Source of the DNA: Garcia nutans
Taxonomy: Eukaryota; Streptophyta; Magnoliopsida; Malpighiales; Euphorbiaceae
Direction: 5' to 3'
Assembly: GCA_947685225.1 (NCBI GenBank)
Contig: CANTUV010000009.1
Coordinates: 8,928,001-8,992,000 of the forward strand
DNA: 64,000 bases
The position numbers and the translations under genes are program-made. Numbering within the stretch: position 1 is the stretch's first letter; each line of letters starts with the position of its first letter. Of this stretch, positions 1-10,678 are shown piece by piece. The notes beneath the pieces were generated by a model. That model did no database searches. It saw nothing but the letters and a program-made list of their open reading frames with translations, and was not told the DNA's origin.

Positions 1-127
1 ACATGCATACATTTGCATCTCATATCTTTGATCTTTTCTGGCTCATAGACCTGAAGTACAGCAATTCAAGAGCATACAACGATACTACCTACAACATTGA
101 TTTTGATTTAAGCACTTCATTGGAAGG

Positions 128-921
128 ATGGATGCAAACCAGCTAAGGGACATAGTCGATGAAGTTGTCAAAGCTAGGATGGCCGAGCTACGAGATCAAT
201 TTGTTGAAATTATGAGGACCCAGTTGATTCAAATTCTAGAGATCATCAACAATGCTAACGAGGCATCTCCTATTGACATAAGAAAGAAGGAAAAGGTAGC
301 ATTAACAAGGAACATGTCTAATGATAGAGATCGAATGAAAAATGTGAGATCAATCCTATTCTACAAGACCAACCAAACCATGTGCTATCTAAGTGGAGAA
401 ATAAGAGCGGCTATCACCCTAGTGTGCAAAGTCAAAGGGAAAAAGGAGGTGTTAAGAAAAATGCAACAACTGAGCCTACAAAGAAGCTTAAATTTTCAAA
501 CTTAAGGGAGCCTTTATCAAAGATGTTAGAAAATCTAATTAAAATGGATTTGCTACAACCATTGGCACCTCGGCCTCTACATAAGCCTCTACCACCAAAT
601 TTTGATGCCAAGGTTTTCTGTCAATTCCATCAAATGCAAGGGCATGAGACAGATAAATGTGTCCGATTAAGGCACGAAATCCAAGATTTGATTAACAGTA
701 GAAAGCTGCCTAAGCCTGATAAGCCCAACACTAAGAATAATCCTCTGCCTAAATTTGGAAGGGCACCATCACTTACAACCTTCATCAAGAGTTTTATCTT
801 GTCACCTTGTCATGATATGGATAGAGAAGCTACTAAAGATGATATGCTACTAAGCAAGCTTGGACTAACTGTGGATGATGAAACAATGATCTTTAATGAT
901 GGAAAAAATCCTTGCCCTTGA
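128..921 (+). pseudogene. gag remnant of Tat element N1
   Basis: Encodes the structural Gag protein of a Tat/Ogre-type Ty3/gypsy element, in two overlapping frames: 128-505 (starting MDANQLRDIVDEVV, a charged, probably coiled-coil N-terminus) and 382-921. The second frame holds the knuckle at 619-660 with spacing C-x2-H-x4-H-x4-C, followed by the helix RHEIQDLI typical of Tat gags, and then a stretch homologous to the gag part of H1 (compare NPLPKFGRAP here with NPLLRFNRVP near 7080). The central gag domain is absent: from the coiled coil the sequence passes almost directly to the region before the knuckle, implying an internal deletion plus frameshift. The frame stops at 921, well before any protease. 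No function is expected now. Confidence 0.75.
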
Positions 922-1524
922 TATGTCTAAATAAATGAAGTATCTTTGACGCTAACTCAACGGACCTTCCTTAGCTTTAATGTTGCTTTTCAATTTTACT
1001 TTCTTTGGAACAATCATGTTTTTCAAATTTAAAATTGTTTGAATAAATTACTTTCATCAAAATCTTGTTGGTCTTTGTTCATTTTGGTGCTCAACCAATG
1101 AGGAATTTAGCTTGATGTTTATAAATTAATGTGTCTAGGCATCATGACTTGAATGACTTTACTAGGTGAAGGAATTGCTCTATAGCATTGAGTTGTGTAT
1201 GCTTACTTAGAGAGAGCTCCTGCATAATTACCTTTGTCTAGGTCCTAGTCAGTCTTAGAACATGCTTTGACAAATTTTCGAGGCGAAATTGAACTCTGCT
1301 TATTTAAGAGAGAAAAGATCTAGGCATTGTTTGGTTAGCCAACAACTAGTATCCACCCATTAAATATCAATCTCTAGTTTCCCCTTTGAGCCTTCATAAA
1401 ATTTTAGCTTTCTTTTCATTGGCATATATCCTCAACAACCTACCCTGAGCTGTTGTGATACTTTTGACAAGTCTTATGATCACTAAGATGAAGAGGCAAG
1501 AAGATCAAAGAAAGTAATGATTAG

Positions 1525-1660
1525 TCAAGACCATAAGGGTAGTTGCAGTTCTTAAAACCATGAAGATAGTCGAAGTTCTCAAGACCATAAGGGTAGTTGA
1601 TGTTCTCAAGGCCATGAGGGTAGTTGATGCTTTCAAGACCATAAGGGTAGTTGAAGTTTC
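1525..1660 (+). repeat. Tandem array, unit about 36 bp, N1
   Basis: Four to five imperfect copies of a unit with core GACCATAAGGGTAGTTGA, separated by variants of TGTTCTCAA. Copies differ by a few bases. Confidence 0.75.
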
Positions 1661-1796
1661 CTAATATCTCCAATATGTCAAGACAGCATCAGATTAACAA
1701 ATGATTCATCCCTATTAAAGGAGATTTATGTTGCTTCACTCATCCATTATTGGAAGCTAAAGTCGGTACAAACAAGACAACTCTATTTGAGCTAGA

Positions 1797-1915
1797 ACCA
1801 AAAAAAGGAAAAAAAAAAGAAAGAAAAAGAAAAAAGAAAAAAAAAGGAAAGAAAGAAAACAAAAAACAAAAAAACAAAAAAAAGAAAACAAAAAAGAAAA
1901 AAAGGAAGAAAGATA
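1797..1915 (+). repeat. A/G-rich low-complexity tract
   Basis: A nearly uninterrupted run of A and G (patterns AAAAAGAAA, AGGAAAGAAAG), continued more loosely in 2040-2210. Too far from the LTR (over 2.5 kb) to be the functional polypurine tract. Confidence 0.8.
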
Positions 1916-3469
1916 AAACCTAAAAAGGTGGTTCAAAAAGCCAACTGAGTTCTCTTTTACCTAAGACAACAAAAGGCTTCTATTTGGTTTATAAGGATGG
2001 ATTGACTTGAATTGGTTCAACCTAACCAAAGATTCGATCAAAATTAAAGAAAAAGGAGAAAGACCATCCAGTTCTTGAAAGTTCTGTACTTGATAGTCCT
2101 ACAAGAAAAAAGGACAAAATGATAAAAGAAAGGAAAGAGTAAGGTAAGAGAAAGAAAAGGGAAGAGTAAGAGGAAAGAAAAGGGAAAAGAAGAAAAGAAA
2201 CGAATTTGGGTCTTAAACTTTTTGCAAGGGCAAAAACTATCCTAATCAAGATCCAGATTAATGCCAAGAAGATAGAAGGAATTTGGAGTCTAGCAAAATT
2301 GCCTCCAAGCTGCCTAAAATTCAAATAAGAAATTTATAATGTGAGGGTTTGTCCATTGTGTCACATCAGCTCCTATCTCAAAATGGCCTTCACTTAAACC
2401 TGTGTCCCTTATAGACCCCATTTCAAGTCTATCAAAGACCTATTGATCTCTCTTGGTAGGTAGAGTCTATTAGTGGAGATAGTTTGGATAAGCATGCATA
2501 TGAGATAGACAATATTTAAACCCAAATGAGACCTTTGGCCAAGTAATGTGTATGTGCCTATCTGAAGTGCAACAATTCTTGCTTAAATAGAAATGATTCC
2601 CGAGTTTAGTACGGTAACTAGGGTTGTCATGTTATAAATATGTTAATTTGGAAAAATCAAGTCCTGAGGTACATTGACATTAATTTGGCAAAGCCAACAT
2701 TTGATTTCAAAATCAAAATTCAAAAAAATAAATAAATAAATAAATAATTTTGTCATACAAAGCCTTCAATCTAAGGGAAGTATGTTGAACCTCCAAAGGA
2801 CACATTGGGCGAAGGAAATGGTTATTGGCAAGGTCATGAAGAAGCTATCAACTGACATGTTGAGACATAGTTTGAAATAGATGAATCCCTGACTCTGCTG
2901 CCTGGGATCTCCACCACTCATGTTCTCATCATCTTGAAGATAAAAGCCATAAATACAAAGCTTTCTATCATTCCAATGCAAGATCTGAACGAGTATATGA
3001 AAGGAACCAATGAGAACACTTCTGCTGAACACCTCGGTTTGTGAGTCGACGAAACCACTGTGAGTATTATTCATGCATATCATGCATACATAAGCATATC
3101 ACATCGCACTTTCTTATCTTGTACTGTCTATTCTTTATTAAGGTGAACAGCAAATACTCTGTGAAGTAAACAATCAAAAGAAGATATCAAATCAGGGAGG
3201 CATGGAAAGCCCATTGCTTGAGAAAGCTCCAGTAATTTTGCAAAGAGAAGAAATACGTGCTTATGCAAAGAACTAGACAAGAAAAACATCAATCAAAGCT
3301 TCCTTGAAAGAAAAAAATCCTTGGGGGGACAAGGAGAGGATATAAGGTCCAATTAAAAATAGTTGAATTTTTGCAAAAAAGAAGAACAAAAGAATGGAAC
3401 ATTAGAACTCTCAAAGGAATGAAGATGCAAAAGACAAAAGATCAATCCGGCTAAAAAAATGCTGAAGCA

Positions 3470-3765
3470 AGGGTGAAGACCCGATCTCAAAGGATGAAGA
3501 TCCATTTTCAAGGGTGAAGACCCAATCTCAAAGGATAAAGATCCATTTTCAAGGGTGAAGACCCGATCTCAAAGGATGACGACCTAATTTTCAAGGATGA
3601 AGATCCATTTTCAAAGGTGAAGACCCAATCTCCAAGGATGCAGATCCATTTTTCAAAGGTAAAGACCCGATGCCAATGATGAAGATCCAGTTCAAAGGAT
3701 GAAGATCCATTTGCAAGGGTGAAGACCCAATCTCAAAGGATGAAGATCCATTTTGATGGTGAAGA
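3470..3765 (+). repeat. Tandem array, unit about 41 bp, N1
   Basis: About seven imperfect copies alternating GGATGAAGATCCATTTTCAA and GGTGAAGACCCAATCTCAAA. Each unit is itself two diverged half-units of about 20 bp built on GAAGA(T/C)CC. A minus-strand frame at 3591-3806 is only the translation of this array. Confidence 0.85.
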
Positions 3766-3825
3766 ATCATAATGCATAAAACAGCCGGAGCAGCCAGACT
3801 TCTCAAATGATTAAAGGTCAGTCAA

Positions 3826-4375
3826 ACTCAGTCTCGGGTCCAAGTACCCAAATTCAAATTCAATCCAATCTTGGGTCCAAGTACCCAATCTCGGGTCCAA
3901 GTACCCAAATCAAATCCAATCTTGGGTCCAAGTGCCCAATCCCGGGTCCAAGTACCCAAATCAAATCAATTTCGGGTCCAAGTACCCAATCCTAGGTCCA
4001 AGTACCCAAATTCAATCAATCTTGGGTCCAAGTACCCAAATTAAATCAATTTCGGGTCCAAGTACCCAAATCAAATCTAATCTCGGGTCCAAGTACCCAA
4101 ATCAAATTCATTCTCGGGTCCAAGTACCCAAATTCAATCCATTCTCGGGTCTAAGTACCCAAATCAAATCCAATCTTGGGCCCAAGTACCTAATCCCGGG
4201 TCCAAGTATCCAAATCAAATTCAATCTCGGGTCCAAGTACCCAATCTCGGGTCTAAATATCCAATCTCGGGTCCAATTACCTAATCCCGGGTCCAAGTAC
4301 CCAAATTCAATCCGATCTTGGGTCCAAGTACCCAAATCAAGTTCAGTCTCGGGTCTAAGTACCCAAAACAAATTT
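3826..4375 (+). repeat. Tandem array with GGGTCCAAGTACCC core, N1
   Basis: About 20 copies of an approximately 20-35-bp unit with core CGGGTCCAAGTACCCAAAT and variable AATC spacers. GGGT and ACCC can pair around a 6-nt loop, so the array is a row of short hairpins. It ends about 80 bp before the polypurine tract. H1 and H2 carry arrays with the related core GGGTCCAGAACCC at the same position. Translations in both strands (for example 3932-4462) are repeat artefacts. Confidence 0.9.
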
Positions 4376-4443
4376 AAATCACCATTTCAAATATTAAGTC
4401 TTATTACTTTTCACTCTCTTTCACTAAAGTTTCAGATCATTCA

Positions 4444-4457
4444 AGCAGGGGGCAAAC
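4444..4457 (+). other. Polypurine tract of N1
   Basis: AGCAGGGGGCAAAC directly before the LTR start TGTAGACCC. The equivalent is at the same place in H1 (17427-17440) and H2 (23777-23790). It primes plus-strand DNA synthesis in LTR elements. Confidence 0.8.
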
Positions 4458-4683
4458 TGTAGACCCTTAATTTTTTACTCATTCAAATCCGATAGTCTAA
4501 AATAATTTTTTGCATTATTTTATTTATTTTAATAATATTTTAATTACTAATATTATTTCATAGTTATTTTTAATAGAAATAAAAAATAAAAAAATAAAAA
4601 AATAAAAAAATAAAAAAAAAATAAAAAATCGGACTGATAGGCGAGCATCGTGCCGCAATGCTGCCACGCGCCACTGCAGAAAT

Positions 4684-4790
4684 GAACTGGCTGCGAATTG
4701 GGACACCAATTTCATAGCCAGATGCCACTAGTTGTGAATTGGGACACCAATTTCACAGCCAGATGCCACTGGCTGCGAAATTGGCCCGTT
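4684..4790 (+). repeat. Direct duplication in the N1 LTR
   Basis: Two and a half copies of a unit of about 50 bp with GAATTGGGACACCAATTTCA and CAGCCAGATGCCACT. Each contains the inverted repeat AATTGG...CCAATT. It lies in a GC-rich part of an otherwise AT-rich LTR. Confidence 0.75.
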
Positions 4791-4948
4791 GCGCCCATTT
4801 TTGCCAGCGCAATTGCTGCCAGCACAGCCCACGGGCCCGACAGCTCGTGCTGCCAATTTTTTGACCAAAATTTTTTATATTTGCTTTAGTATTTAATTTT
4901 TATTAATAAAAAATAAAAATAAAAATAAACAAATAAAAATCAAAAATC

Positions 4949-4979
<31 letters not shown>

Positions 4980-5296
4980 TAAAAAATCGGCAACGGAAAA
5001 ATCGACGACGAAAAAATCATTGCCAAAAACCAGCGCGCGGCCGTGGGCCATTTCGACCGCAGGAGTTTCCTGCAGGCGAAATGGCCTTCGCTCGCCCATA
5101 GGCCAGCTCACGCGCCCGATGCCGTAGCCAGCTGCGGCAGCTTTTTCGCCAGTGCATTTTTTCCGCAGCAGTTTTTTTTTCCAGCGAAATTTTTCCGACG
5201 CAAATTTTCCGAAACCTAATGCAATTAGGTTTCGGTTTCCTTTTCTTAATGAATAATAGATGCCGTGAATAACTAGAATTAATCATATAAAACTTC

Positions 5297-5304
5297 TATA
5301 AATA
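5297..5304 (+). promoter_or_regulatory. TATA box of the N1 LTR
   Basis: TATAAATA, followed by purine-rich sequence and the AAACCCTAA zone. The H1 LTR has the same octamer at 17907-17914 and the H2 LTR has TATAAATT at 26607-26614, in the same part of the LTR. Probable start of the U3/R boundary. Confidence 0.6.
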
Positions 5305-5694
5305 AGATAAAAAATAACACAAAAAATCAATCAAGAAAGAAGAGAAGAAATCGGACAGAAACTTGGATAAAAAATTGGATCCGAACTAAGTAGGAATGGC
5401 AGTGAATCAACCAGATTTTTTTAGAGAGAAACAAACAATTCAAGCAATTCAAAGGCAAAAAAGCTTGTCTTTGATTTGGTTCATCCAAGAAGTAATTTTC
5501 GTGTAACCTATGAAAGAAGGTTTGAATTCTTAATTTCTTTATATTTTTTCACAGTAGCATAAACTATCTAATTGTGTCTTTTAATTAAAAAACCCTATAA
5601 CTTTAATTTAGTTTTTCTAAAGTTTAAAAACCTTATTTCGTTGCTTTGTTTACAAAAAACTTACAATTGTTATTTTTTGCTTCATCAAAATCTT

Positions 5695-5990
5695 AAAACC
5701 CTAATTTAACATGTTTCTTTTCAAAACCATAATTTAAATTCTGTTTCTTTCTAAAAACCTTAACAAATATCTTTTCTATTTATGTAAACTTTAAATCATT
5801 TGTTTATTTTCATAAAACTTCATAAAATTATCAAATTGATTTTCAAACCCTAAAAAACCTCATTCATTCATCGAAACCCTAATTCAAAAATCCTAAGTCA
5901 ATTCCAAAACTCAAAACAGTGAATCTTAACCCCTTTAAAACCTTAAACCCTAATTTTTTCTAAACCCTAATCCTTTAAAACTTAAAAAAC
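5695..5990 (+). repeat. AAACCCTAA (telobox-like) cluster in the N1 LTR
   Basis: Many variants of AAACCCTAA downstream of the TATA box. The same enrichment appears in the LTRs of H1 (18236-19010), H2 (27184-27390) and H3 (28120-28640). Confidence 0.7.
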
Positions 5991-6479
5991 CATATAAACA
6001 CCAAATGTTTAATTTTACACAGTAAGCTTAAAACACAATTCAATGAGTAACCGTAAACCATAAATCTAAGAATTTTAAAGTGTTCAAACCTTAATTTCGT
6101 AATTTTACATCACAAACACTAATTTGGTTAATCAAAGAACTTTATCAACATTTTAAAACATAAAACCTTAATCTATTTTAATTCCTTTAAAAACTCACAG
6201 TAGCCTAATTCCACAAATTCCAAAATCCTAAACACATGAAATAAAGAACCTAAAATGGAAACAGTAGCCATAATTTAGATTTTTATTTGCCTTATTCAAT
6301 TTTATATTTGATTATGCTTTGATTTATTTTATATGCTTTAATTTTTTTAAGTTCAATGCTTGGTTTATTTAGTTTATCATGGATGGATGTTTACTTTCTA
6401 TTGATATTTAATACCTTTGATGAATAATTTATGATGAATGGTTATTTACTTTTATCAATTTATTTGGATTTGCAAGTAA

Positions 6480-6650
6480 TGTAAGAGGTATGTTTTCCAC
6501 TTGGTGGGTACCTCATTAGTTAAATATCATGTAATTTAAATTTCTTTTATGTTTTAGAACCAATGTAAAGGGAATGTTTCTACCTTTTGGTGGGTTTCCT
6601 ATTTAGGCATGAGATGTAAGGACATGTTTCCATCCTCGGATGGGTGTCCA
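6480..6650 (+). repeat. Three-module repeat in the N1 LTR
   Basis: Three modules start near 6481, 6563 and 6614. Each has TGTAA(G/A)(A/G)G, then ATGTTTCCA(C/T), then GGTGGG(T) and a CC end. All Tat LTRs in the window carry such modules: H1 from about 19196 to 19370, H2 from about 27543 to 27730, H3 from about 28768 to 28960. Confidence 0.7.
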
Positions 6651-7040
6651 TTTATTTGTTTTGCTTGGACATTTTTTTAATTTTTAATATATCGATGCTT
6701 TATTTTAATTATTGTGTTTAATATGGATAATGTTGTTATATTTAAGAATTTTATAATATTAAGACCTGTAAAGGAGGCCGGTTCCAATGAACCAGGCATT
6801 GTGGGGGTGCTGGGCCATTTCTCACCTTCCCCACACGTGCCCAACTTTTCGAACCCATTAGGGGGTTGGGGATTCCTTAGGAATCGAGTCATCCACCCCT
6901 TTCTTTTTTCCCGGCCCGTCCGGGTGGCGACTCCATTTTCTCCGAACTTAGATCCGTGTTCTCTAAGGCCCCGAGCATAAACAGTGCCGAAGTGGCAAGA
7001 ACCATTCCACCGGGAGTGGGGGCAAAAATTCCTGCTCACA

Positions 7041-8897
7041 CTGCCCGAGCTCACCAAGCCAAACGCCAAAGACAATCCATTGCTAAGGTTCAATAGAGTA
7101 CCACCACCGACAACCTTTATGATTGGAGGAGGTTATGAAAGTTTTGTCATGTCTTCTTTCCAAGATGTGGATGAAGAAGCAACCAAAGAAGAAATGGTAT
7201 TTAGCAAAGTTGAACAAGCTATGGTGGGTAAAGAAGTAGCAATTTGTGTTGTGAATGAGTTTTGGGATTCAAGCGATAGTGATGACGATCTTGTACCCAA
7301 GAAGGAGGAATGGACCTGGTCTGAGACTAAAGAAGATGAAGTAATGAACACAAGATTTGGTAAGCCTTATGTAAGGCCACCATCTAAGGAGGTAGAAGTT
7401 AATAAAGGAAAGGAAGTCAAAGTAGGGAATAAAGAAGAGGAAGATGATACTGTGCTTAAGCAGTTGAAGAGAACCCAAGCAAGTGTTATCATTTGGGACT
7501 TATTGACCACTTCTAAAAAGCACCGTGAAACTATGGCAAAGGCCTTGGCTAGCATGCCAATTTCCACCTTCATAACACCGGAGGAACTGATTAACTTCAT
7601 AAAAGTGGAAGGAGTAATAAAGTGTGAAGAAGTTCAAAAGAAGAGCAAAGTTAATATGGGAATGGTATCTTTCTCAAATGTAGATTTACCGGAAGAGGGG
7701 AGAGATCACATCTGCCCTCTCTTTATCAAAGTGGAAATCAAAAGAAAAAGAATTCCATGTGTAATGGTTGATGATGGTTTCGCCATAAATGTTTGTCCAC
7801 TTAAAATATTGCCAAAGCTAGCTATGTCATCGACGTATCTAAGCCCAACTGAGGTAACTATTTGGGCTTATTATAACACCAAGAGGCATGCCGAAGGAAC
7901 TTTCAAAGCTGCTGTGAAGGTTGGTCCAATTCAATCTATTATTGAATTTATTATTTTGGACATACCTGTTACCTTTGCTCTACTTTTGGGACGACCATGG
8001 TTTCATCCACTCGGTGGAGTTCCTTTCACCCTTCATCAAAAGATCAAATTCCCTAACGGAGATGAGACGGTGGTCATCGAGGCCGAAGATAATGAGGTTG
8101 TTAATGCTTTAATGGTAGAGAGGCCTCTCAATGGTTTCCAAGTAGCTATAATTTTTTATGATGAAGTAGTGGACTCTAAGGTCTTGAACATGATGAACAA
8201 CAAGAGCTACCTTCCCGAAGCTGGTCTTGGAAAGGGCAAGGTCGGTGTGACAAAGCTTATAGATTTTAAGACTCAAACTTCCAAGAAAGGGTTAGGGTAT
8301 GAAGAAGCTAGAAAAGATGTTCATCCAAAGAAGAATGAGAAGATGAGCTTCCCACCACTTGAAAAAGTCTTTGTCAAAGCTCCAGACATGGGACCACTCC
8401 AAGAAAACCCCAAGCCAATCATGTTCATGGGAAAGTGGATCCTGGATTTTGAAATTTTTGTTGATGTTGCCGAGCTAATGGAACAAGTGAAGAAAGAGCT
8501 CACCATGCCAACCGATAAGGAGCCCGATCTGGAAGGGGAGAAGGAAGTTATCCTAAAAGCTGAGAAGACTCCAAAGGAGATTGCTGCCCTGGTTGAAGAA
8601 AAGTTTGAAGATGTACTGCTTTATGATTTTGAGAACAATGATTTTGATTTTGATTTTAATTTGTCTTCTTTGTATGAGGATGATGATGTTTTCTTTTCCA
8701 AAATAAATGCAATAAAGTCTGATTTTGCTTACTTGTGTGTTGTTTCTCCTAATGGTTGCATATATTCAAATAGTGGTTATATGAACATCTTTAATATTAA
8801 CTTTGTTGATACACAATCATTAAATTTGGGAACAATCAAAAATCCTAAAAATATTAGCATAGCATCCAACATTACTCCTGATGAGAGAGAGATTTAA
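7041..8897 (+). pseudogene. Gag C-terminus and aspartic protease of H1
   Basis: An open frame from 6984 runs in by chance from the N1 LTR; the real H1 part starts at 7041. It holds the end of Gag and the aspartic protease that cleaves the polyprotein. The protease active site, at about 7766-7795, reads VDDGFAINVCPL, whereas the Tat consensus seen in the young Ogre element is IDNGSALNVCPL, so the catalytic D is kept but the following residues are altered. A later LLLGRPWF segment is the conserved end of the protease fold. After it comes a glycine-rich stretch (GLGKGKVGV, GLGY). The frame ends at TAA 8895-8897, inside what should be continuous gag-pol: downstream RT is in the same frame. Confidence 0.8.
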
Positions 8898-9797
8898 AAA
8901 ATATTTAAAAAATATGAAGAAGTATTTGCTTGGTCTTATGAGGATATGCTTGGAATAGATCGAGACATAGCTGAACATCTTATTCCTACTTACACTCACA
9001 TGAAACCTGTCAAATAAAAGCTTAGGTGGTTAAGACCGGAATGGGCTGAATTGGTTAAAGAAGAGGTCACTAAACAAATACAAGTAAAATTCCTTGAAGT
9101 GATAGATTATCCAGATTGGCTAGCCAACATAGTACCCATGCCAAAGAAAGATGGAATAATTAGGGTCTGTGTGGATTATAGAGACTTAAACAAGGCTTCC
9201 CCTAAAGATGATTTTCCTTTACCCCATATAGATATTCTCATTGATAGTGTAGCCTCTAGCCTACTACACTTATTTGTAAATGGATTTTTCGGATACAACC
9301 AAGTGTTAATGGCACAAGAGGATAAAGCCAAAACTATTTTCATTACTACATGGGGTATATTTTGTTATAGGGTAATGTTGTTTGGGTTAAATAATGCTGG
9401 AGTAACCTCCCAAAGGATGGCCACCACATTATTTCATGACATGATGCATAAAGAAGTCGAAGTGTATGTTGATGATATGATGGTGAAGTCGGATACAAGG
9501 GAACAACACTTTCAAAACTTAGAATTACTCTTCGAAAGAATAGTGAAGTATAAGCTAAGATTAAACCCAACAAAGTGTGTGTTTGGGGTTACCTCAGGCA
9601 AATTGTTGGGATATGTGATTAGTCCAAATGACATTGAGATTGACCCTAACAAAGTTAAAGCAATCAGGGATATGCCAGCCCCTAAGACAGAGAGAGAAGT
9701 TCAAAGATTCATTGGCAAATTGCAATACATTAGCAGGTTTATAGCAAAGCTCACCACAATCTATGAACCTATCTTCAAATTGCTTAAAAAGAATTAA
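8898..9797 (+). pseudogene. Reverse transcriptase of H1
   Basis: Continues the protease frame, with in-frame stops at 8895-8897 and 9015-9017; the open part is 9051-9797. Visible RT blocks are KKDGIIRVCVDYRDLNKASP, DDFPLPHIDILID, a diverged middle block GFFGYNQV, FGLNNAG and the catalytic YVDD near 9468-9480. These belong to the Tat/Ogre RT, which copies the element RNA into DNA. The frame stops at TAA 9795-9797 just before RNase H. Three nonsense codons and substitutions such as MLFGLNNAG show an old, inactive copy. Confidence 0.85.
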
Positions 9798-10335
9798 CCA
9801 GTCCTGTGGAATGAAGAGTGTCAAAAGGCCTTTGAGCGAATAAAGGAGTATTTGCTAAATCCACCTATTTTAAAACCACCTAAACCCGGTAAACCCTTCC
9901 TACTATACTTAGCAGTAGAAGAAGAGTCAATAGGAGCCATGCTAGCCCAATCAGATGAGTTAGGGATTGAGCACGTAGTCTATTATTTGAGTAGAAAGCT
10001 CCTACCTTATGAAATTAAATATATTATCATTGAAAAGGTCTGTATAGCTGTGGTTTGGTCTTCTAAGAAGTTACGACATTATTTCTAATCTTATAGTGTA
10101 CTAGCAATTTCCATATTGGATCCAATGAATTATTTAAGGGAGACACCCTCTTTGATTGGAAAGTATGGGCGATGGTTGATAATATTGGAAGAATTTGAGA
10201 CTGAGTATGTAACCAGGAAAAAAATCAAAAGTAGAACAGTGGCATAATTCTTGGCCCAACAACCATTACCGGATAGCGAAGAGGTAGTCTTGGAATTTTC
10301 AGATGAACATTTAGAGGCCATTGAAGTACAAGGAT
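9798..10335 (+). pseudogene. RNase H domain of H1
   Basis: Same frame as RT. WNEECQKAFERIKEYLL is the conserved linker into RNase H; the domain continues with LLYLAVEEESIGAML and YYLSRKLLPYE to 10088, where TAA interrupts. Beyond the stop the frame reads on through YLRETPSLIGKYGRW with another TAA near 10246. RNase H removes template RNA during reverse transcription. Inactive copy. Confidence 0.8.
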
Positions 10336-10678
10336 GAAAAATGTATTTTGATGGGGCAGTGAATAGGAAAGGAGCAGGTTTGGGAGTCATACTAGAATCG
10401 CCCAAAGGGGAACTTATTCCTTTAGCCAAGAAGTTGAAGTTCAGCGCAACCAATAATATGGTGGAATATGAAGCATGTATCTTTCATTTAGAAACCCTAA
10501 TATTATAAAGGTGGATAAGGTGGAAGTCTTTGGCGATTCATTGCTAGTAGTATCCCAAGTAAATGGAGAGTGGGAGTTGAAAGAAGAGAAATTAAAACCA
10601 TACCACCATTACTTGACCATGATGAAGAAAAACTTTAAGGAGTGCAGGTTTATACACCTACCAAGAGAAGAAAACTAG
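10336..10678 (+). pseudogene. Second (archaeal-type) RNase H of H1
   Basis: KMYFDGAVNRKGAGLGV begins a second RNase H of the kind that marks Tat-lineage elements. It continues with TNNMVEYEAC, then a frameshift near 10490, then VEVFGDSLLVV and FIHLPREEN. The D-E-D pattern (FDGA, VEYEA, FGDS) is readable. An in-frame TAG at 10676-10678 precedes VDALATLASV, the usual end of the domain. Confidence 0.8.

Larger units (their letters stand above)
922..3469 (+). other. Non-coding interior of N1
   Basis: About 2.5 kb without a recognisable protein. It contains a 36-bp-type tandem array (1525-1660), a long A/G-rich tract (1797-1915) and A-rich simple sequence near 2725-2750. Open frames here (2022-2324 and 2766-3083, both minus) have no motif I recognise and lie in biased sequence. 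This is where pol would lie in an autonomous relative. Confidence 0.6.
1..7040 (+). mobile_element. Tat-lineage LTR element N1 (left part outside window)
   Basis: Internal region with a gag remnant (128-921), no pol, three tandem arrays, a purine-rich tract before the LTR and a complete 3' LTR (4458-7040). The sequence right after the LTR is homologous to the inside of another Tat gag, so N1 is inserted in element H1. Its 5' LTR and left target duplication lie to the left of the window; the right-hand target copy should begin CTGCC at 7041. With gag but no protease, RT or integrase between gag and the LTR, N1 looks like a non-autonomous gag-only derivative, although decay by deletion is also possible. 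Confidence 0.8.
4458..7040 (+). mobile_element. 3' LTR of N1 (2583 bp)
   Basis: Starts TGTAGACCC after the polypurine tract and ends GCTCACA, so it has TGT...ACA ends. Contains, in order, a short duplication (4684-4790), a TATA box (5297-5304), an AAACCCTAA-rich zone (5695-5990), three ATGTTTCCAC...GGTGGG modules (6480-6650), and a conserved last 280 bp with a primer-site-like TGGCGACTCC at 6925-6934. The end is set by comparing four Tat LTR copies, which stop matching right after this point. No gene inside; frames at 5017-5286 and 6677-7093 are incidental. Confidence 0.85.

Noticed and set aside
3591..3806. Minus-strand frame with PLKMDL-type repeats
   Set aside because: Translation of the 41-bp array.
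3826..4375. Direct repeats resembling a CRISPR array
   Set aside because: Units and spacers are both repetitive and degenerate, lie before a polypurine tract, and the DNA is plant retrotransposon; no cas genes.
3932..4462. 176-residue open frame
   Set aside because: Pure translation of the tandem array (repeating SKYPNQI); no ATG context or domain.
6714..6980. Plus-strand frame in an LTR, also seen near 19442
   Set aside because: The conserved LTR end is open by chance in several copies, with no domain and a different stop in each.
6984..7040. Start of the 637-residue frame of H1
   Set aside because: These codons belong to the end of the N1 LTR; the fusion to gag is accidental.
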